This document shows positions 32,794-41,095 of a stretch of 64,000 bases of DNA, in pieces. The stretch is from DASQFI01 sp035633215. Its GTDB lineage: Bacteria > Acidobacteriota > Vicinamibacteria > Vicinamibacterales > SCN-69-37. Made by a program: the position numbers and the translations under genes. Each line of letters begins with the position of its first letter. Within the stretch, counting starts at the first letter, position 1. The stretch lies in NCBI GenBank assembly GCA_035633215.1, contig DASQFI010000048.1, positions 1 through 64,000 on the forward strand, written 5' to 3'. The notes under the pieces were generated by a model. It saw only the letters and a program-made list of their open reading frames with translations, made no database searches and was not told where the DNA came from.

Positions 32794-34392
32794 ATGAACG
32801 TTCTGCTCTTCTCGATGCCAGATTCGTTCGAGCATACGCCGTCGCTGACGATGCGAATGCCGAACGGCGCGCTCGCGTCGCTGGCGGGCAACGTCGATCC
32901 GCACCACACGGTCGCGGTTGCCGATCTCATCCTGGCGCAGGCGTCCGTTCCGGAGACCGTGGCCCGATTGGTCACGTCGCTCGAGCCGGACATCGTCGGT
33001 CTGTCCGTGATGACGTTCCAGCGAAAAACCGCGTTCAAGGTCATCAAGCTCGTGCGTGCGCTCCGCCCGCAGGCGGCGGTCGTCGTCGGCGGCTACGATC
33101 CGAGCCTCGCGCCGGAGCACTACGAGAATTCCGAGAGCGGCGTCGACTTCATCGTCTCCGGAGAAGGCGACATCACGTTCCGCGAGTTGGTCCGGGCGCT
33201 CGAGAAGCCGGCAAAAGGCGCCGGGCTCTCTCAGATCGCGGGTTTGTCATACCGGGACAGCGACGGCCGTTTTGTCCGCAATCCGGCGCGGGCGGTGAGT
33301 CATCTCGACGGCGAGGTCCGGCCGCCCAACCGCGCCGCGCGCGTGCTCACCGGCTACACGATCCTCGGCCGGCCCGTGGACATCGTCGAGACCTCGCGCG
33401 GGTGCACGTACGACTGCAGCTTCTGCTCGATCATCGAGATGCGCGGCCGCAACTTCCACACGTGGTCGTACGACCGCGTGATCGCCGACATCGCCGACGC
33501 GAAGCAGCGAGGCGCGCGCGCGATCTTCCTCGTGGACGACAACATCACGCTGAACGTCGCGAGGTTCAAAGGGCTCTGCGAGGCGATCGTCGATGCCGGG
33601 CTCAACGACATCGACTACATCGTTCAGGGGATGACCAGCGCGATCGCGTCGAGCGGCGACGAGCTGGGCGCGGCGATGCGCGCCGCCGGATTCCGCTACG
33701 TCTTTCTGGGCATCGAGAACGTGCTCGAACAGGATCTCGCGTTCCTGAAGGCCACGGCCAAGAACGCCCAGCGGGAAGGTGGCCGCACGATCGGCAGCGC
33801 CACGATGCGCGCGGTCGAGGTGCTGCACCGGCACGGCATGCTCGTCGTGGGCGGGCTCATCGTCGGGAATCCGGGCGACACGCGCGAGTCCATCGACGCG
33901 AACCTCGACTTCGCGCGGAAGCACGTGGACTGGCCGTACATCCAGCATCCCACGCCGTATCCGGGCACGCCGATGACGCGCGACTTCCGCGACAAAGGGC
34001 TGATCGTCAACGAGTCCGTCGAGGAATACGACGGGACGACCGCGGTGGTGCGGACGGAACATCTCGAGGCCGACGAGATCGAGTTCATGCGCTGGCGGGC
34101 GGAGCGCTGGATGAAGTGCCGGCACCTGCCGAAGGCGCTCGCGCACGATCCGGTCTTCGTGATGAAACACTGGCCGCGCATGCTGGGGCACACGTTCCGC
34201 GGCTCCACCTGGCGGACGTGGCTCGGCCTCGAGAGCGAGCGGGTGGCCTTCCGCCGCTACAAGGCGATCAGACGAACCGAACGCGAGTTTTTCCCGGATT
34301 CAACGTCCGGTCCGGGCGCGACCTACATCGGCAGGAGCGGATTCCAGGCCACGCCATCGCAGACGGCTGCCCGGTCCGCGCTGCGGATGTGA
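32794..34392 (+). CDS. B12-binding domain radical SAM protein
   Basis: 532 residues. The N-terminal cobalamin-type Rossmann domain has PDIVGLSVMTFQRKT, AAVVVGGYDPSLAPEHY and GVDFIVSGEGDITF. The radical SAM core has RGCTYDCSFC (C204, C208, C211), FLVDDNITLN and the HGMLVVGGLIVGNPGD strand, as in hopanoid- and magnesium-porphyrin-type B12 radical SAM methylases/cyclases. GAGG lies 5 nt before the ATG; the frame is open upstream into the repeat but has no ribosome site there. TGA and the next ATG overlap by one base (TGATG). Confidence 0.88.
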   Translation: MNVLLFSMPDSFEHTPSLTMRMPNGALASLAGNVDPHHTVAVADLILAQASVPETVARLVTSLEPDIVGLSVMTFQRKTAFKVIKLVRALRPQAAVVVGGYDPSLAPEHYENSESGVDFIVSGEGDITFRELVRALEKPAKGAGLSQIAGLSYRDSDGRFVRNPARAVSHLDGEVRPPNRAARVLTGYTILGRPVDIVETSRGCTYDCSFCSIIEMRGRNFHTWSYDRVIADIADAKQRGARAIFLVDDNITLNVARFKGLCEAIVDAGLNDIDYIVQGMTSAIASSGDELGAAMRAAGFRYVFLGIENVLEQDLAFLKATAKNAQREGGRTIGSATMRAVEVLHRHGMLVVGGLIVGNPGDTRESIDANLDFARKHVDWPYIQHPTPYPGTPMTRDFRDKGLIVNESVEEYDGTTAVVRTEHLEADEIEFMRWRAERWMKCRHLPKALAHDPVFVMKHWPRMLGHTFRGSTWRTWLGLESERVAFRRYKAIRRTEREFFPDSTSGPGATYIGRSGFQATPSQTAARSALRM

Positions 34393-35252
34393 TGGCGCGC
34401 CGGAATTCCCACGCACAGATCCGGTACGGTCCGAGCGCCTCTCTTAGCCGCACGCTCATGGTCGTCGTGTTCGTCTGGCTGGCGTTCCCGGTCGGCGCCC
34501 GCGAGCTGAAGCCGGCGACGCTCGCGGCGTTCGAGAGATACGTCAAGCTGACCGAGGCGCGCATGGCTCCGGAGGTCGACGGGGCGTCGCCGTTCCTCTG
34601 GGTCGATCGTCAGGCCGAGCCCAGGCGTTCTCAGCTCAATGCCCAGCTGAAGCGAGGCGTGGTTCTGGCCGAGCGTCTCCAGACGCGCGAAGGGAATGCG
34701 GAGATCGATATCAGCGACGGGATGATTCATCACTGGGTCGGGACCATCCTTCTCCCCGGCGCGACCATCGAGAAGGTCATGGCGTTCGTCAAGGACTACG
34801 GCAACTACTCGAAGTACTTCGCGCCGACGATCGTGCGGTCCCGCGTGATCTCGCAGACCAGCGATCACTTCGAAGTTGCGATGCGGACGTCCACGAGGAA
34901 AGTCAGCGTCACGGTCACGATCGATGCCGACTACGTGATTGACTACAGGATCCTCGGCGAGGACCGCGTCTACACGCGGAGCGTGGCCAGGAATTTCTTC
35001 GAGGTTGCGGATGCCGGGACGCCCCACGAGCGCCGAACGCCGGCCGAGCAGGGTCGAGGGTACCTCTGGCGGCTCAACAATTACTGTTCGTTCCAGCAGC
35101 GGCCCGAGGGCGTGTACGAGCAGTGCGAGTCCATCTCGCTCACCACGGACATTCCCTGGTATCTCAAATGGATCGTGACGCCGTTCGTGACCGGCGTGCC
35201 GCGCGAAACCCTGGAGTTCACGCTGGGACAAGTGCGCGCCGGGGTCAAATAG
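34392..35252 (+). CDS. Exported START/SRPBCC-like lipid-binding protein
   Basis: 286 residues with a signal peptide (LMVVVFVWLAFPVGARE). The central part, IHHWVGTILLPGATIEKVMA followed by FVKDYGNYSKYFAP and ARNFFEVADAG, is typical of START/polyketide-cyclase folds that hold lipids or isoprenoids. Coupled by stop-start overlap to the B12 radical SAM gene, which suggests that the pair acts on a membrane lipid; this is inference. Confidence 0.7.
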   Translation: MARRNSHAQIRYGPSASLSRTLMVVVFVWLAFPVGARELKPATLAAFERYVKLTEARMAPEVDGASPFLWVDRQAEPRRSQLNAQLKRGVVLAERLQTREGNAEIDISDGMIHHWVGTILLPGATIEKVMAFVKDYGNYSKYFAPTIVRSRVISQTSDHFEVAMRTSTRKVSVTVTIDADYVIDYRILGEDRVYTRSVARNFFEVADAGTPHERRTPAEQGRGYLWRLNNYCSFQQRPEGVYEQCESISLTTDIPWYLKWIVTPFVTGVPRETLEFTLGQVRAGVK

Positions 35253-35293
35253 CGCCTTGACACCAGCCCACGAAAGGTGAGAAATACGCGGCG

Positions 35294-36631
35294 GTGGCAT
35301 CCCGCCCAGCTGGCAATCGCGTTCTGCAGCTTGCCGCGTGCATGCTCGCGATGGCCGCGGTCGCGAATCTCCAGTACTCCTGGACGCTGTTCACGACGCC
35401 GCTGATGCAGCATCTCGGCGTCAAGCTTTCGGTCGTGCAAGTCGCGTTCAGCTTGTTCGTCATCGCGCAGACGTGGCTCGTCCCGATCGAGGGCTACTTC
35501 ATCGATCGGTTCGGCGCGCGATGGATCGTCACCATGGGCGGCGTACTCGTCGGCCTCGGGTGGATCGGATCGGGTTTCGCGAACACGCTCGGGAATCTGT
35601 ACTTCTGGTACACGATCGGCGGCGTCGGCGCGGGCGCGGTGTACGGCGCCGCGATCGGCACCGCGTTGAAGTGGTTTCCGGATCGGCGCGGGCTGGCCGC
35701 CGGGCTGGCCGCCGGCTCCTACGGTTTCGGGACCGCGCTGACCGTGATTCCGATCCAGCGGATGATCGAGAACCGTGGCTTTCAGGACGCGTTCATCTTC
35801 TGGGGCATCGTGCAAGGCGTCGTCATCATGGTGGCCGCGCAGCTGCTCGCGAAACCGCCGGAGAGCTGGTCGCCGCCAGGCCGCGGATTCACGTTCGCGA
35901 GACCAGCCCACATGTCGCCGCTGCAGGTGAGCTACACCCCCTGGGAAATGGTCCGCACGCCGACGTTCTGGCTGATGTACGTGATGATGACGCTCGTCGC
36001 GTTCGGTGGACTGATGGTCGTCGCCCAGCTCAAACCGATTGCGGCGGCGTATGGGCTCGACAAAGGGGTGCTCTGGTTCGGCGTTTCCGCGCTCGGCATC
36101 GCGCTCGTCCTGGACCGGGTGCTGAACGGCATCACGCGGCCATTCTGGGGATGGATCTCCGACCACATCGGGCGCTACAAGACGATGGCGATCGTCTTCA
36201 CGCTCGAAGCGGGTGCGGTGTTCCTGCTGCTGCAGTTCGTCGATCACCCCGTGCGGTTCGTCGTGCTGTCGGGCCTGGTGTTCTTCGCGTGGGGCGAGAT
36301 CTACTCGCTGTTCCCGGCCGCGATCGCGGACGTTTTCGGCCCGAAATACGCGACGACGAATTACGGGCTTCAGTACACCGCCAAGGGCACGGCCGCGATC
36401 TTCGCCGGATGGGGCGCGGCCTGGGTGCTCGAGCGGACAGGCACGTGGACACCCGTCTTCTGGATCGCGATCATGTGCGATCTGCTCGCCGCCGGTCTGG
36501 CGTTCTTCTGGCTGCGCCCGCTCGTCGCGCGCTTGACACATGAACGTCTGGCGCATCAGCCGGGGGCGGCGGCGCCGAGTCTTTCGCCGGGGACCTTGGC
36601 GGCTTCGGCGGCCAGTCCGCCGGAAAGTTAA
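35294..36631 (+). CDS. MFS transporter, OFA (oxalate/formate antiporter) family
   Basis: 445 residues, 12 hydrophobic segments. NLQYSWTLFTTPLMQHLGVK in the first loop, LNGITRPFWGWISDHIGR in the middle loop, and RGLAAGLAAGSYGFGTALT are OFA-family features. Oxalate:formate antiporters and related carboxylate carriers belong here. The gene is convergent with an oxalate oxidoreductase-like operon, which supports oxalate or another dicarboxylate as substrate. The C-terminal 40 residues are Ala/Ser/Pro-rich. GTG start. Confidence 0.82.
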   Translation: MASRPAGNRVLQLAACMLAMAAVANLQYSWTLFTTPLMQHLGVKLSVVQVAFSLFVIAQTWLVPIEGYFIDRFGARWIVTMGGVLVGLGWIGSGFANTLGNLYFWYTIGGVGAGAVYGAAIGTALKWFPDRRGLAAGLAAGSYGFGTALTVIPIQRMIENRGFQDAFIFWGIVQGVVIMVAAQLLAKPPESWSPPGRGFTFARPAHMSPLQVSYTPWEMVRTPTFWLMYVMMTLVAFGGLMVVAQLKPIAAAYGLDKGVLWFGVSALGIALVLDRVLNGITRPFWGWISDHIGRYKTMAIVFTLEAGAVFLLLQFVDHPVRFVVLSGLVFFAWGEIYSLFPAAIADVFGPKYATTNYGLQYTAKGTAAIFAGWGAAWVLERTGTWTPVFWIAIMCDLLAAGLAFFWLRPLVARLTHERLAHQPGAAAPSLSPGTLAASAASPPES

Positions 36632-36642
36632 CGCGTGTGTAG

Positions 36643-36711
36643 GGCGGGGCTCAGCCCCGCCAGTTGTCGGGCTTCAGCCCCGCCAACTGTCGCCGGCCCT
36701 GAAGGGCCGGC
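36643..36711. terminator. Hairpin cluster between convergent genes
   Basis: GGCGGGGCT/AGCCCCGCC palindrome (36643-36661), a partial repeat (GGGCTTCAGCCCCGCC) and GCCGGCCCTGAAGGGCCGGC (36692-36711). Dispersed repeats of this kind are common in high-GC genomes and here separate the transporter from the oxidoreductase operon. Confidence 0.6.
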
Positions 36712-37698
36712 CTACGTTTGCAGCTCTGCTCTAAACGGAGCCACGCCCGGCACTTCCCACTCGTCCCACATCTTGTCGACCATGCCCTGGACGTAGTTGT
36801 AGTCCTCGTCGATGAAGTGCGCGAACCGTCCCTGCTTCTCGAGATAGCCGCGAACCGGGATCCGGCCTCGCTTGCGCGGGTCGTACGTGTAGACGACGTG
36901 GCCGTCGATGACTTCGTACAGCGGGAAGATGCCGCACTTGATGCCGAGCTCGCCGATCTCGCGTGAGTAGCGCGGATGGAAGTCCCAGCCTTTCGGGCAG
37001 GGGTCGAACGTGTGAATGAACGTCGGGCCGCCGATGTTGAGCGCCTTGCGGACCTTGTTCATGAAGTCGAGCGCCGGGAAGGTCGCGCTCGCCGTCGCGA
37101 CGTAGCGGCACGTCGGATGGCCGACCGCAAGCATGCCGGCGATGTTTTTCTTCCAGCGGCGCTGCATGATGCGGTGCTTCGACCCCGGCGGCGTGAACGT
37201 CGTCTGCGCGCCGTAGGTCGTCGATCCCGACGCCTGGATGTCGGTGTTGGCCGCCGACTCGTTGTCGTACAGGATGACGAGCAGATCGTAGTCGGTCTGG
37301 AGCGCGCCGGAGATGCCCGAGAGGCCCATGTCGCCGCCGCCCAGGTCGCCCGAGAAGTTGATGACGTTGATCTTCTCGTTCTGAATCCTGCCCTTGCGCA
37401 TCAGCGCGCGAAGTCCGGCCGCCATGCCGATGGCCGAGGCCCCGCCCGCGCCGAGCTGGGTGTGCATCCAGGGAATGATCCACGGCGTGGTCTGGTAGCT
37501 CGTGTTCGCGACGTACATGCACCCGGTCGCGCCGGTGACCACCGTGCGCGCGCCGGCCGCTTTCGCGAAATCGCGCATGACGAGCGCCGATTCACACCCC
37601 TGACACGTGCGGTGGCCCGAGGTGTAGAACTCCTCGAACGGCGTGTCCTTGACCTTCCTGATGTGTTCGTATTCGACGACGGGCAGATGCGTTGGCAT
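36712..37698 (-). CDS. Oxalate oxidoreductase-like complex, TPP-binding beta subunit
   Basis: 328 residues. Starts with RTCQGCESALVMR (two cluster Cys), TGATGCMYVANTSY (third), and later ELGIKCGIFPLYEV (fourth): the ligands of the 4Fe-4S cluster near TPP in 2-oxoacid:ferredoxin oxidoreductases. The TPP/Mg motif is GDLGGGDMGLSGISGALQTD with NESAANT. It would form the active site with the alpha subunit. The ATG at 37698 is 2 nt after the alpha stop; an in-frame start at 37722 would overlap alpha by 22 nt. Confidence 0.9.
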   Translation of the reverse strand: MPTHLPVVEYEHIRKVKDTPFEEFYTSGHRTCQGCESALVMRDFAKAAGARTVVTGATGCMYVANTSYQTTPWIIPWMHTQLGAGGASAIGMAAGLRALMRKGRIQNEKINVINFSGDLGGGDMGLSGISGALQTDYDLLVILYDNESAANTDIQASGSTTYGAQTTFTPPGSKHRIMQRRWKKNIAGMLAVGHPTCRYVATASATFPALDFMNKVRKALNIGGPTFIHTFDPCPKGWDFHPRYSREIGELGIKCGIFPLYEVIDGHVVYTYDPRKRGRIPVRGYLEKQGRFAHFIDEDYNYVQGMVDKMWDEWEVPGVAPFRAELQT

Positions 37699-37700
37699 GT

Positions 37701-38930
37701 CTATTCTCGCAATCCAATCCACGTCACGTTGACGTCTTCACTTCCCTTGTCGGCGGTATGTCTCGTCATGTCCAGCATCTTGATGCAGTCGTCAATCGAG
37801 ATGTCGCGGCCGCCGAGACCGCCGATGAAGTTCGACATGACCGGCCGGCGGGCGAGCGGGTAGAGGCAGGACCGGACGTCGTGGAACAGGATGCTGCCCG
37901 AGTCCGGCGATCCGTGCGCGCAGTCGCGGTCGATGATGCCGACGCCCTTGAACCGTCCGAGCAGCTCGCGCAGCTCGGTCGTCGGGAACGGGCGGAACCA
38001 GCGCAGCCCGACGTACCCGACTTTCTGTCCCTGTTCGCGCATCCGGCGCACCGCGGTCCGCGCCGGCATCGCCACGGCGCCGAGGCCGAGCAGCACGACC
38101 TCGGCGTCGTCGGTCATGAACTCGGTGTAGTACGGCTGCGAGTACCGCTCGCCGAAGATCTTGTTGAACTCCTGGTAGACCTCGGCGATGACGAACTTGG
38201 CGCGGCGCGCGGCTTCCCAGTTCTGGCGGCGCAGCTCCATGACCCAGTCTTCGTTCACCTGCGGAGCGATCGAGATGGGATTGTCCGGGTGCAACACGCG
38301 TTTGCCGAGATCGAAGCGGGGGAGAAACCGCTTCACCGCCTCCGTCGTGGGCACCTGGACCATGTGCTGCGAGTGCGTCAGGAAGGCGCCGTCCATCGCG
38401 AGCGCCATCGGCATCAGCACGCGGTGATCCTCCGCGACGCGATAGCCGATGAGCACGTGCTCGAGCGCTTCCTGCGCCGTCGTGGCCCAGCAGAGCAGCC
38501 AGCCCATGTCGCGGACCGCCATCGCGTCGTTGTGCTCGACGCCGAAGGCGCCGGGATCGTCGAGCGCGCGGTTGCCGACGAGGAAGAGCGGCGGCAGCCG
38601 GTCGGTCGCCGTGACGACGAGCGCTTCCATGCCGTACATCCAGCCGGTGCCGCTGCTGCCCGCGAACGATCGCGCGCCGACCGAGGCCGCGTGCTTCACG
38701 ATCTCGAACTGTGAGTGCTCGCTGTCGGCGATGATGTACTCGGCGTCGAGCTGGCCGTCCGCGATGATCTTCGACAGCGCATCCATCACCTCGGTGTACG
38801 GACGGATGGGATACGCGGCAATCACGTCCACATCGGCCAGCCGAACGCCCTGCGCGACCGCCTGACAGCCGTTCAGCAGATCCTGCCGTTCCCACGCCCC
38901 GGTTGCCTGGGTGTGTTGCGCTACTGCCAC
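37701..38930 (-). CDS. Oxalate oxidoreductase-like complex, alpha subunit
   Basis: 409 residues. Domain order as in PFOR alpha: the substrate-binding domain with AAYPIRPYTEVMDAL (R43), EHSQFEIVKHAASVGARSFA, FVGSSGTGW-like FAGSSGTGWMYGMEAL, then domain II from about residue 250. PFOR has YPITPSS at this place; as I recall, oxalate oxidoreductase of Moorella has an Arg at the Thr position, in a YPIRPYT-like context, which binds the second carboxylate. That makes oxalate the best-supported substrate. Start is a GTG with GGAG upstream. Confidence 0.88.
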   Translation of the reverse strand: MAVAQHTQATGAWERQDLLNGCQAVAQGVRLADVDVIAAYPIRPYTEVMDALSKIIADGQLDAEYIIADSEHSQFEIVKHAASVGARSFAGSSGTGWMYGMEALVVTATDRLPPLFLVGNRALDDPGAFGVEHNDAMAVRDMGWLLCWATTAQEALEHVLIGYRVAEDHRVLMPMALAMDGAFLTHSQHMVQVPTTEAVKRFLPRFDLGKRVLHPDNPISIAPQVNEDWVMELRRQNWEAARRAKFVIAEVYQEFNKIFGERYSQPYYTEFMTDDAEVVLLGLGAVAMPARTAVRRMREQGQKVGYVGLRWFRPFPTTELRELLGRFKGVGIIDRDCAHGSPDSGSILFHDVRSCLYPLARRPVMSNFIGGLGGRDISIDDCIKMLDMTRHTADKGSEDVNVTWIGLRE

Positions 38931-38961
38931 CGGAATGCTCCCGCGGACACGTGTGATGTGG

Positions 38962-40122
38962 TCACGTCTTTGCCACCTTCAGGGGCACGCTCTTCCCCTC
39001 GCGGATCTCCCTGCCCGTGCCGGTCACGTGCGGGTAGTGCACGCGCTCGGTGCCCTTCATCTTCTCGGCCCACGCGGTGTACTCGACCGGATCCTTCTTG
39101 TAGCGCTCCCAGGGGCTGTCGTCGTTCGTCGCCCTGAGCTCGTCCACCATCACGATGCACTCGGGCACCGGGCACACGTCCGCGCACTTGTGACAACCGA
39201 CGCAGACCTCGTAGTTCACGTCGTACAGTCCGTCGTCAGTCGGGTCGAAACAGGCGTCGGGGCAGTCGAGCCAGCAAAGGGTGCACTTGATGCAGAGGTC
39301 GAAGCGGATGATCGGCCGGTGCGTCTTCGTGGTGCCGCGCTTGAACATGTCGTTCCGCGCCTGTCCGCGCGGACCGATCTCGAAGCTCCGCTTCACCGCG
39401 GGCACGACGACGCCCATGTCCTCGAACTCGTGCCATTTCGGCAGCACCGGAATCTTGTGGGGCCAGTCGATGCCCTGTCCAGTTGGCACGACCGTGATCG
39501 ATCGCAGTGTCGCGTCGTACGCCTCACGCGCGGCTTTGGCCCGGCGGGTGCCGTCGTCCTTCCTGGAGAGATAGGCCTCGACGGCCTCGATCGAGATGAT
39601 GCCGGGATCGACGGCGGCGATCGCGCCGAGCACGCGCTCGCGCGTCAGGTCGTCCTTGAACACCCAGAGGCCCGCGAGGCTCGCATCGCCGTCGAGCGTG
39701 GCGAGCCGGTACGCGTGTGGCAGCTTGCCGATGAACTGCAGCAGTTCCTCGGTCGCGTGCCGCGTGACGACGAGCAGGCAGCCCTTCTCGCGAACCTTTT
39801 CGTTGATCGATCGCACGCCGTGCCAGCCCCACGGCTCGACGCCCTTCACCATCGCCTCGTCGAGCACGACCGAGACGTCGGCTTCGTCGATGTCAAGCTT
39901 GGCGCCGCACTCGGCCTCGAGCTCCTCTTCGGCGAGATCGGGCGAGACGAACGCGAAGTACTTGCACGGAATCCCGTTGCGCTCGGGGGAGTCGCTGTAG
40001 CGCCCGTTCGAGAACGCCACTTTCCCCATGCTCGTGGCGATCATGACGATGTCGCTGCCGATGTACTTACCGAGGTTCTTCTGAAAGATGCCGCGGTAAT
40101 TCACTTCGACCCGCTTGATCAT
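38962..40122 (-). CDS. Oxalate oxidoreductase-like complex, fused gamma-delta subunit
   Basis: 386 residues. The first 230 residues are the gamma domain (MIKRVEVNYRGIFQKNLGKY, GRYSDSPERNG); the last third is a two-cluster ferredoxin domain with CIKCTLCWLDCPDACF and CVGCHKCADVCPVPEC. Fusion of gamma and delta is also the organisation of Moorella oxalate oxidoreductase. It delivers electrons to ferredoxin. The ATG at 40122 has GGAG 7 nt upstream. The order gamma-delta, alpha, beta on one strand with short gaps marks an operon; the start region abuts a large palindrome. Confidence 0.88.
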   Translation of the reverse strand: MIKRVEVNYRGIFQKNLGKYIGSDIVMIATSMGKVAFSNGRYSDSPERNGIPCKYFAFVSPDLAEEELEAECGAKLDIDEADVSVVLDEAMVKGVEPWGWHGVRSINEKVREKGCLLVVTRHATEELLQFIGKLPHAYRLATLDGDASLAGLWVFKDDLTRERVLGAIAAVDPGIISIEAVEAYLSRKDDGTRRAKAAREAYDATLRSITVVPTGQGIDWPHKIPVLPKWHEFEDMGVVVPAVKRSFEIGPRGQARNDMFKRGTTKTHRPIIRFDLCIKCTLCWLDCPDACFDPTDDGLYDVNYEVCVGCHKCADVCPVPECIVMVDELRATNDDSPWERYKKDPVEYTAWAEKMKGTERVHYPHVTGTGREIREGKSVPLKVAKT

Positions 40123-40140
40123 TGAGGCTCCACAAAAAAG

Positions 40141-40251
40141 ACCTCGGGAGGCCCCAAAGGGGTCAGGTCTTGGATTGAGGTACGCGCTCGACATCGTTTC
40201 GCGTGCGCGTACCTCAATCCAAGACCTGACCCCGACGATACCTCCCGAGGT
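40141..40251. repeat. Large nested palindrome of the REP/RAYT type
   Basis: Perfect 29-nt arms at 40159-40187 and 40205-40233, beginning GGGGTCAGGTCTTGG and ending AAGACCTGACCCC, with a 17-nt loop; outer 11-nt arms ACCTCGGGAGG/CCTCCCGAGGT at 40141-40151 and 40241-40251. GGGGTCAGGTCTTG is a motif I recall from palindromes moved by REP-associated tyrosine (Y1) transposases. No transposase is in the window. Confidence 0.85.
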
Positions 40252-40257
40252 CCTGAA

Positions 40258-40914
40258 TCATGCCACAAGACCGAGAACTGAATCCATGACGCCCCGGGCG
40301 AATGCAATTTCGTCTTCGTTCACGAGATGGCCCATGCCAGGGTAGATCCGTTCGGTCACCGCCGCACCCAGTTGCGTGAAGAACCGGGCACTTTCGGCCA
40401 CCCGGGCGCGAGGAATGTGGGCATCCGCGTCGCTGCAGCCGAGGAACACCGGCGTGCCCGCGAAGTTGCCGGTATACGGCCAGGACGTCCCCGGCGGACC
40501 GATGAGGCCGCCGCTATAAACAATGATGCCGCCATACCGATCGGCATGGCTGGCGGCGAACTCGGCCGCCAGGCAGGCGCCTTGCGAGAAGCCAAGCAGG
40601 ACCACGCGCGCCTTCGGCACGCCGCGCGCGATGACATCGTTCACGAGCCGATCGATCACGCCGAGACCCGACGTGAGTCCCGGTTCGTTGCTCTCACGCT
40701 CGGCCAGAAAACTGTAGGGGTACCAAGTCCCGTTCGCCGCCGCGGGCGCCAGATAGGTGAACTCCGGGCGCTCGAACGCCGGCACGAGCGAGAGGATGTT
40801 GATCGGCGCCGCACTCCGGCCGTGAATCAGGATCATGACCCCGCGGCCTTCGCCGAGCGGGGCGCCCGACGAAATTACAACTTGATCACGATGAGGGTCG
40901 GCGGACGCGTTCAC
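40258..40914 (-). CDS. Alpha/beta hydrolase (carboxylesterase/phospholipase type)
   Basis: 218 residues, the usual length for the family. MILIHGRSAAP is the oxyanion-hole strand; the nucleophile is in VVLLGFSQGACLAAEF, the Asp in FLGCSDADAHIP and the His in GMGHLVNEDE. A similar layout is seen in YpfH/phospholipase-carboxylesterases. It lies at the far side of the palindrome from the oxidoreductase genes; no functional link is seen. Confidence 0.88.
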   Translation of the reverse strand: MNASADPHRDQVVISSGAPLGEGRGVMILIHGRSAAPINILSLVPAFERPEFTYLAPAAANGTWYPYSFLAERESNEPGLTSGLGVIDRLVNDVIARGVPKARVVLLGFSQGACLAAEFAASHADRYGGIIVYSGGLIGPPGTSWPYTGNFAGTPVFLGCSDADAHIPRARVAESARFFTQLGAAVTERIYPGMGHLVNEDEIAFARGVMDSVLGLVA

Positions 40915-40949
40915 GTTGCTTTTATCAACATACGGATGGAGCTTACGGC

Positions 40950-41091
40950 TTGGTACGTCTGGTACGTCAGGTACGACGGGTACGTCAGGTCCGAGGAACC
41001 TGATGCTGGTGTCCTCTTCTTAACTTAGTAAGGATGGCCAGCGTCAGTGCGTTCCAGGGACCCGACGTACCTGTCGTACCTGACGTACCGA
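40950..41091. repeat. Inverted repeat built of 9-nt GGTACGTCA-like units, copy 2
   Basis: Left arm (GGTACGTCTGGTACGTCAGG and further units, ending GAGGAACCTG) and right arm (CCCGACGTACCTGTCGTACC...) around about 50 nt with CTTCTTAAC. It fills the 181-nt gap between the hydrolase and VOC genes. Inverted copy of the repeat at 32583-32731. Confidence 0.8.
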
Positions 41092-41095
41092 CGGT

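Noticed and set aside
33402..34391. Upstream extension of the START-like protein
   Set aside because: It is an Arg-rich shadow of the radical SAM gene; a signal peptide starts soon after ATG 34392.
40141..40251. CRISPR or riboswitch
   Set aside because: Only a single palindrome with perfect arms, no spacer array and no conserved riboswitch core.
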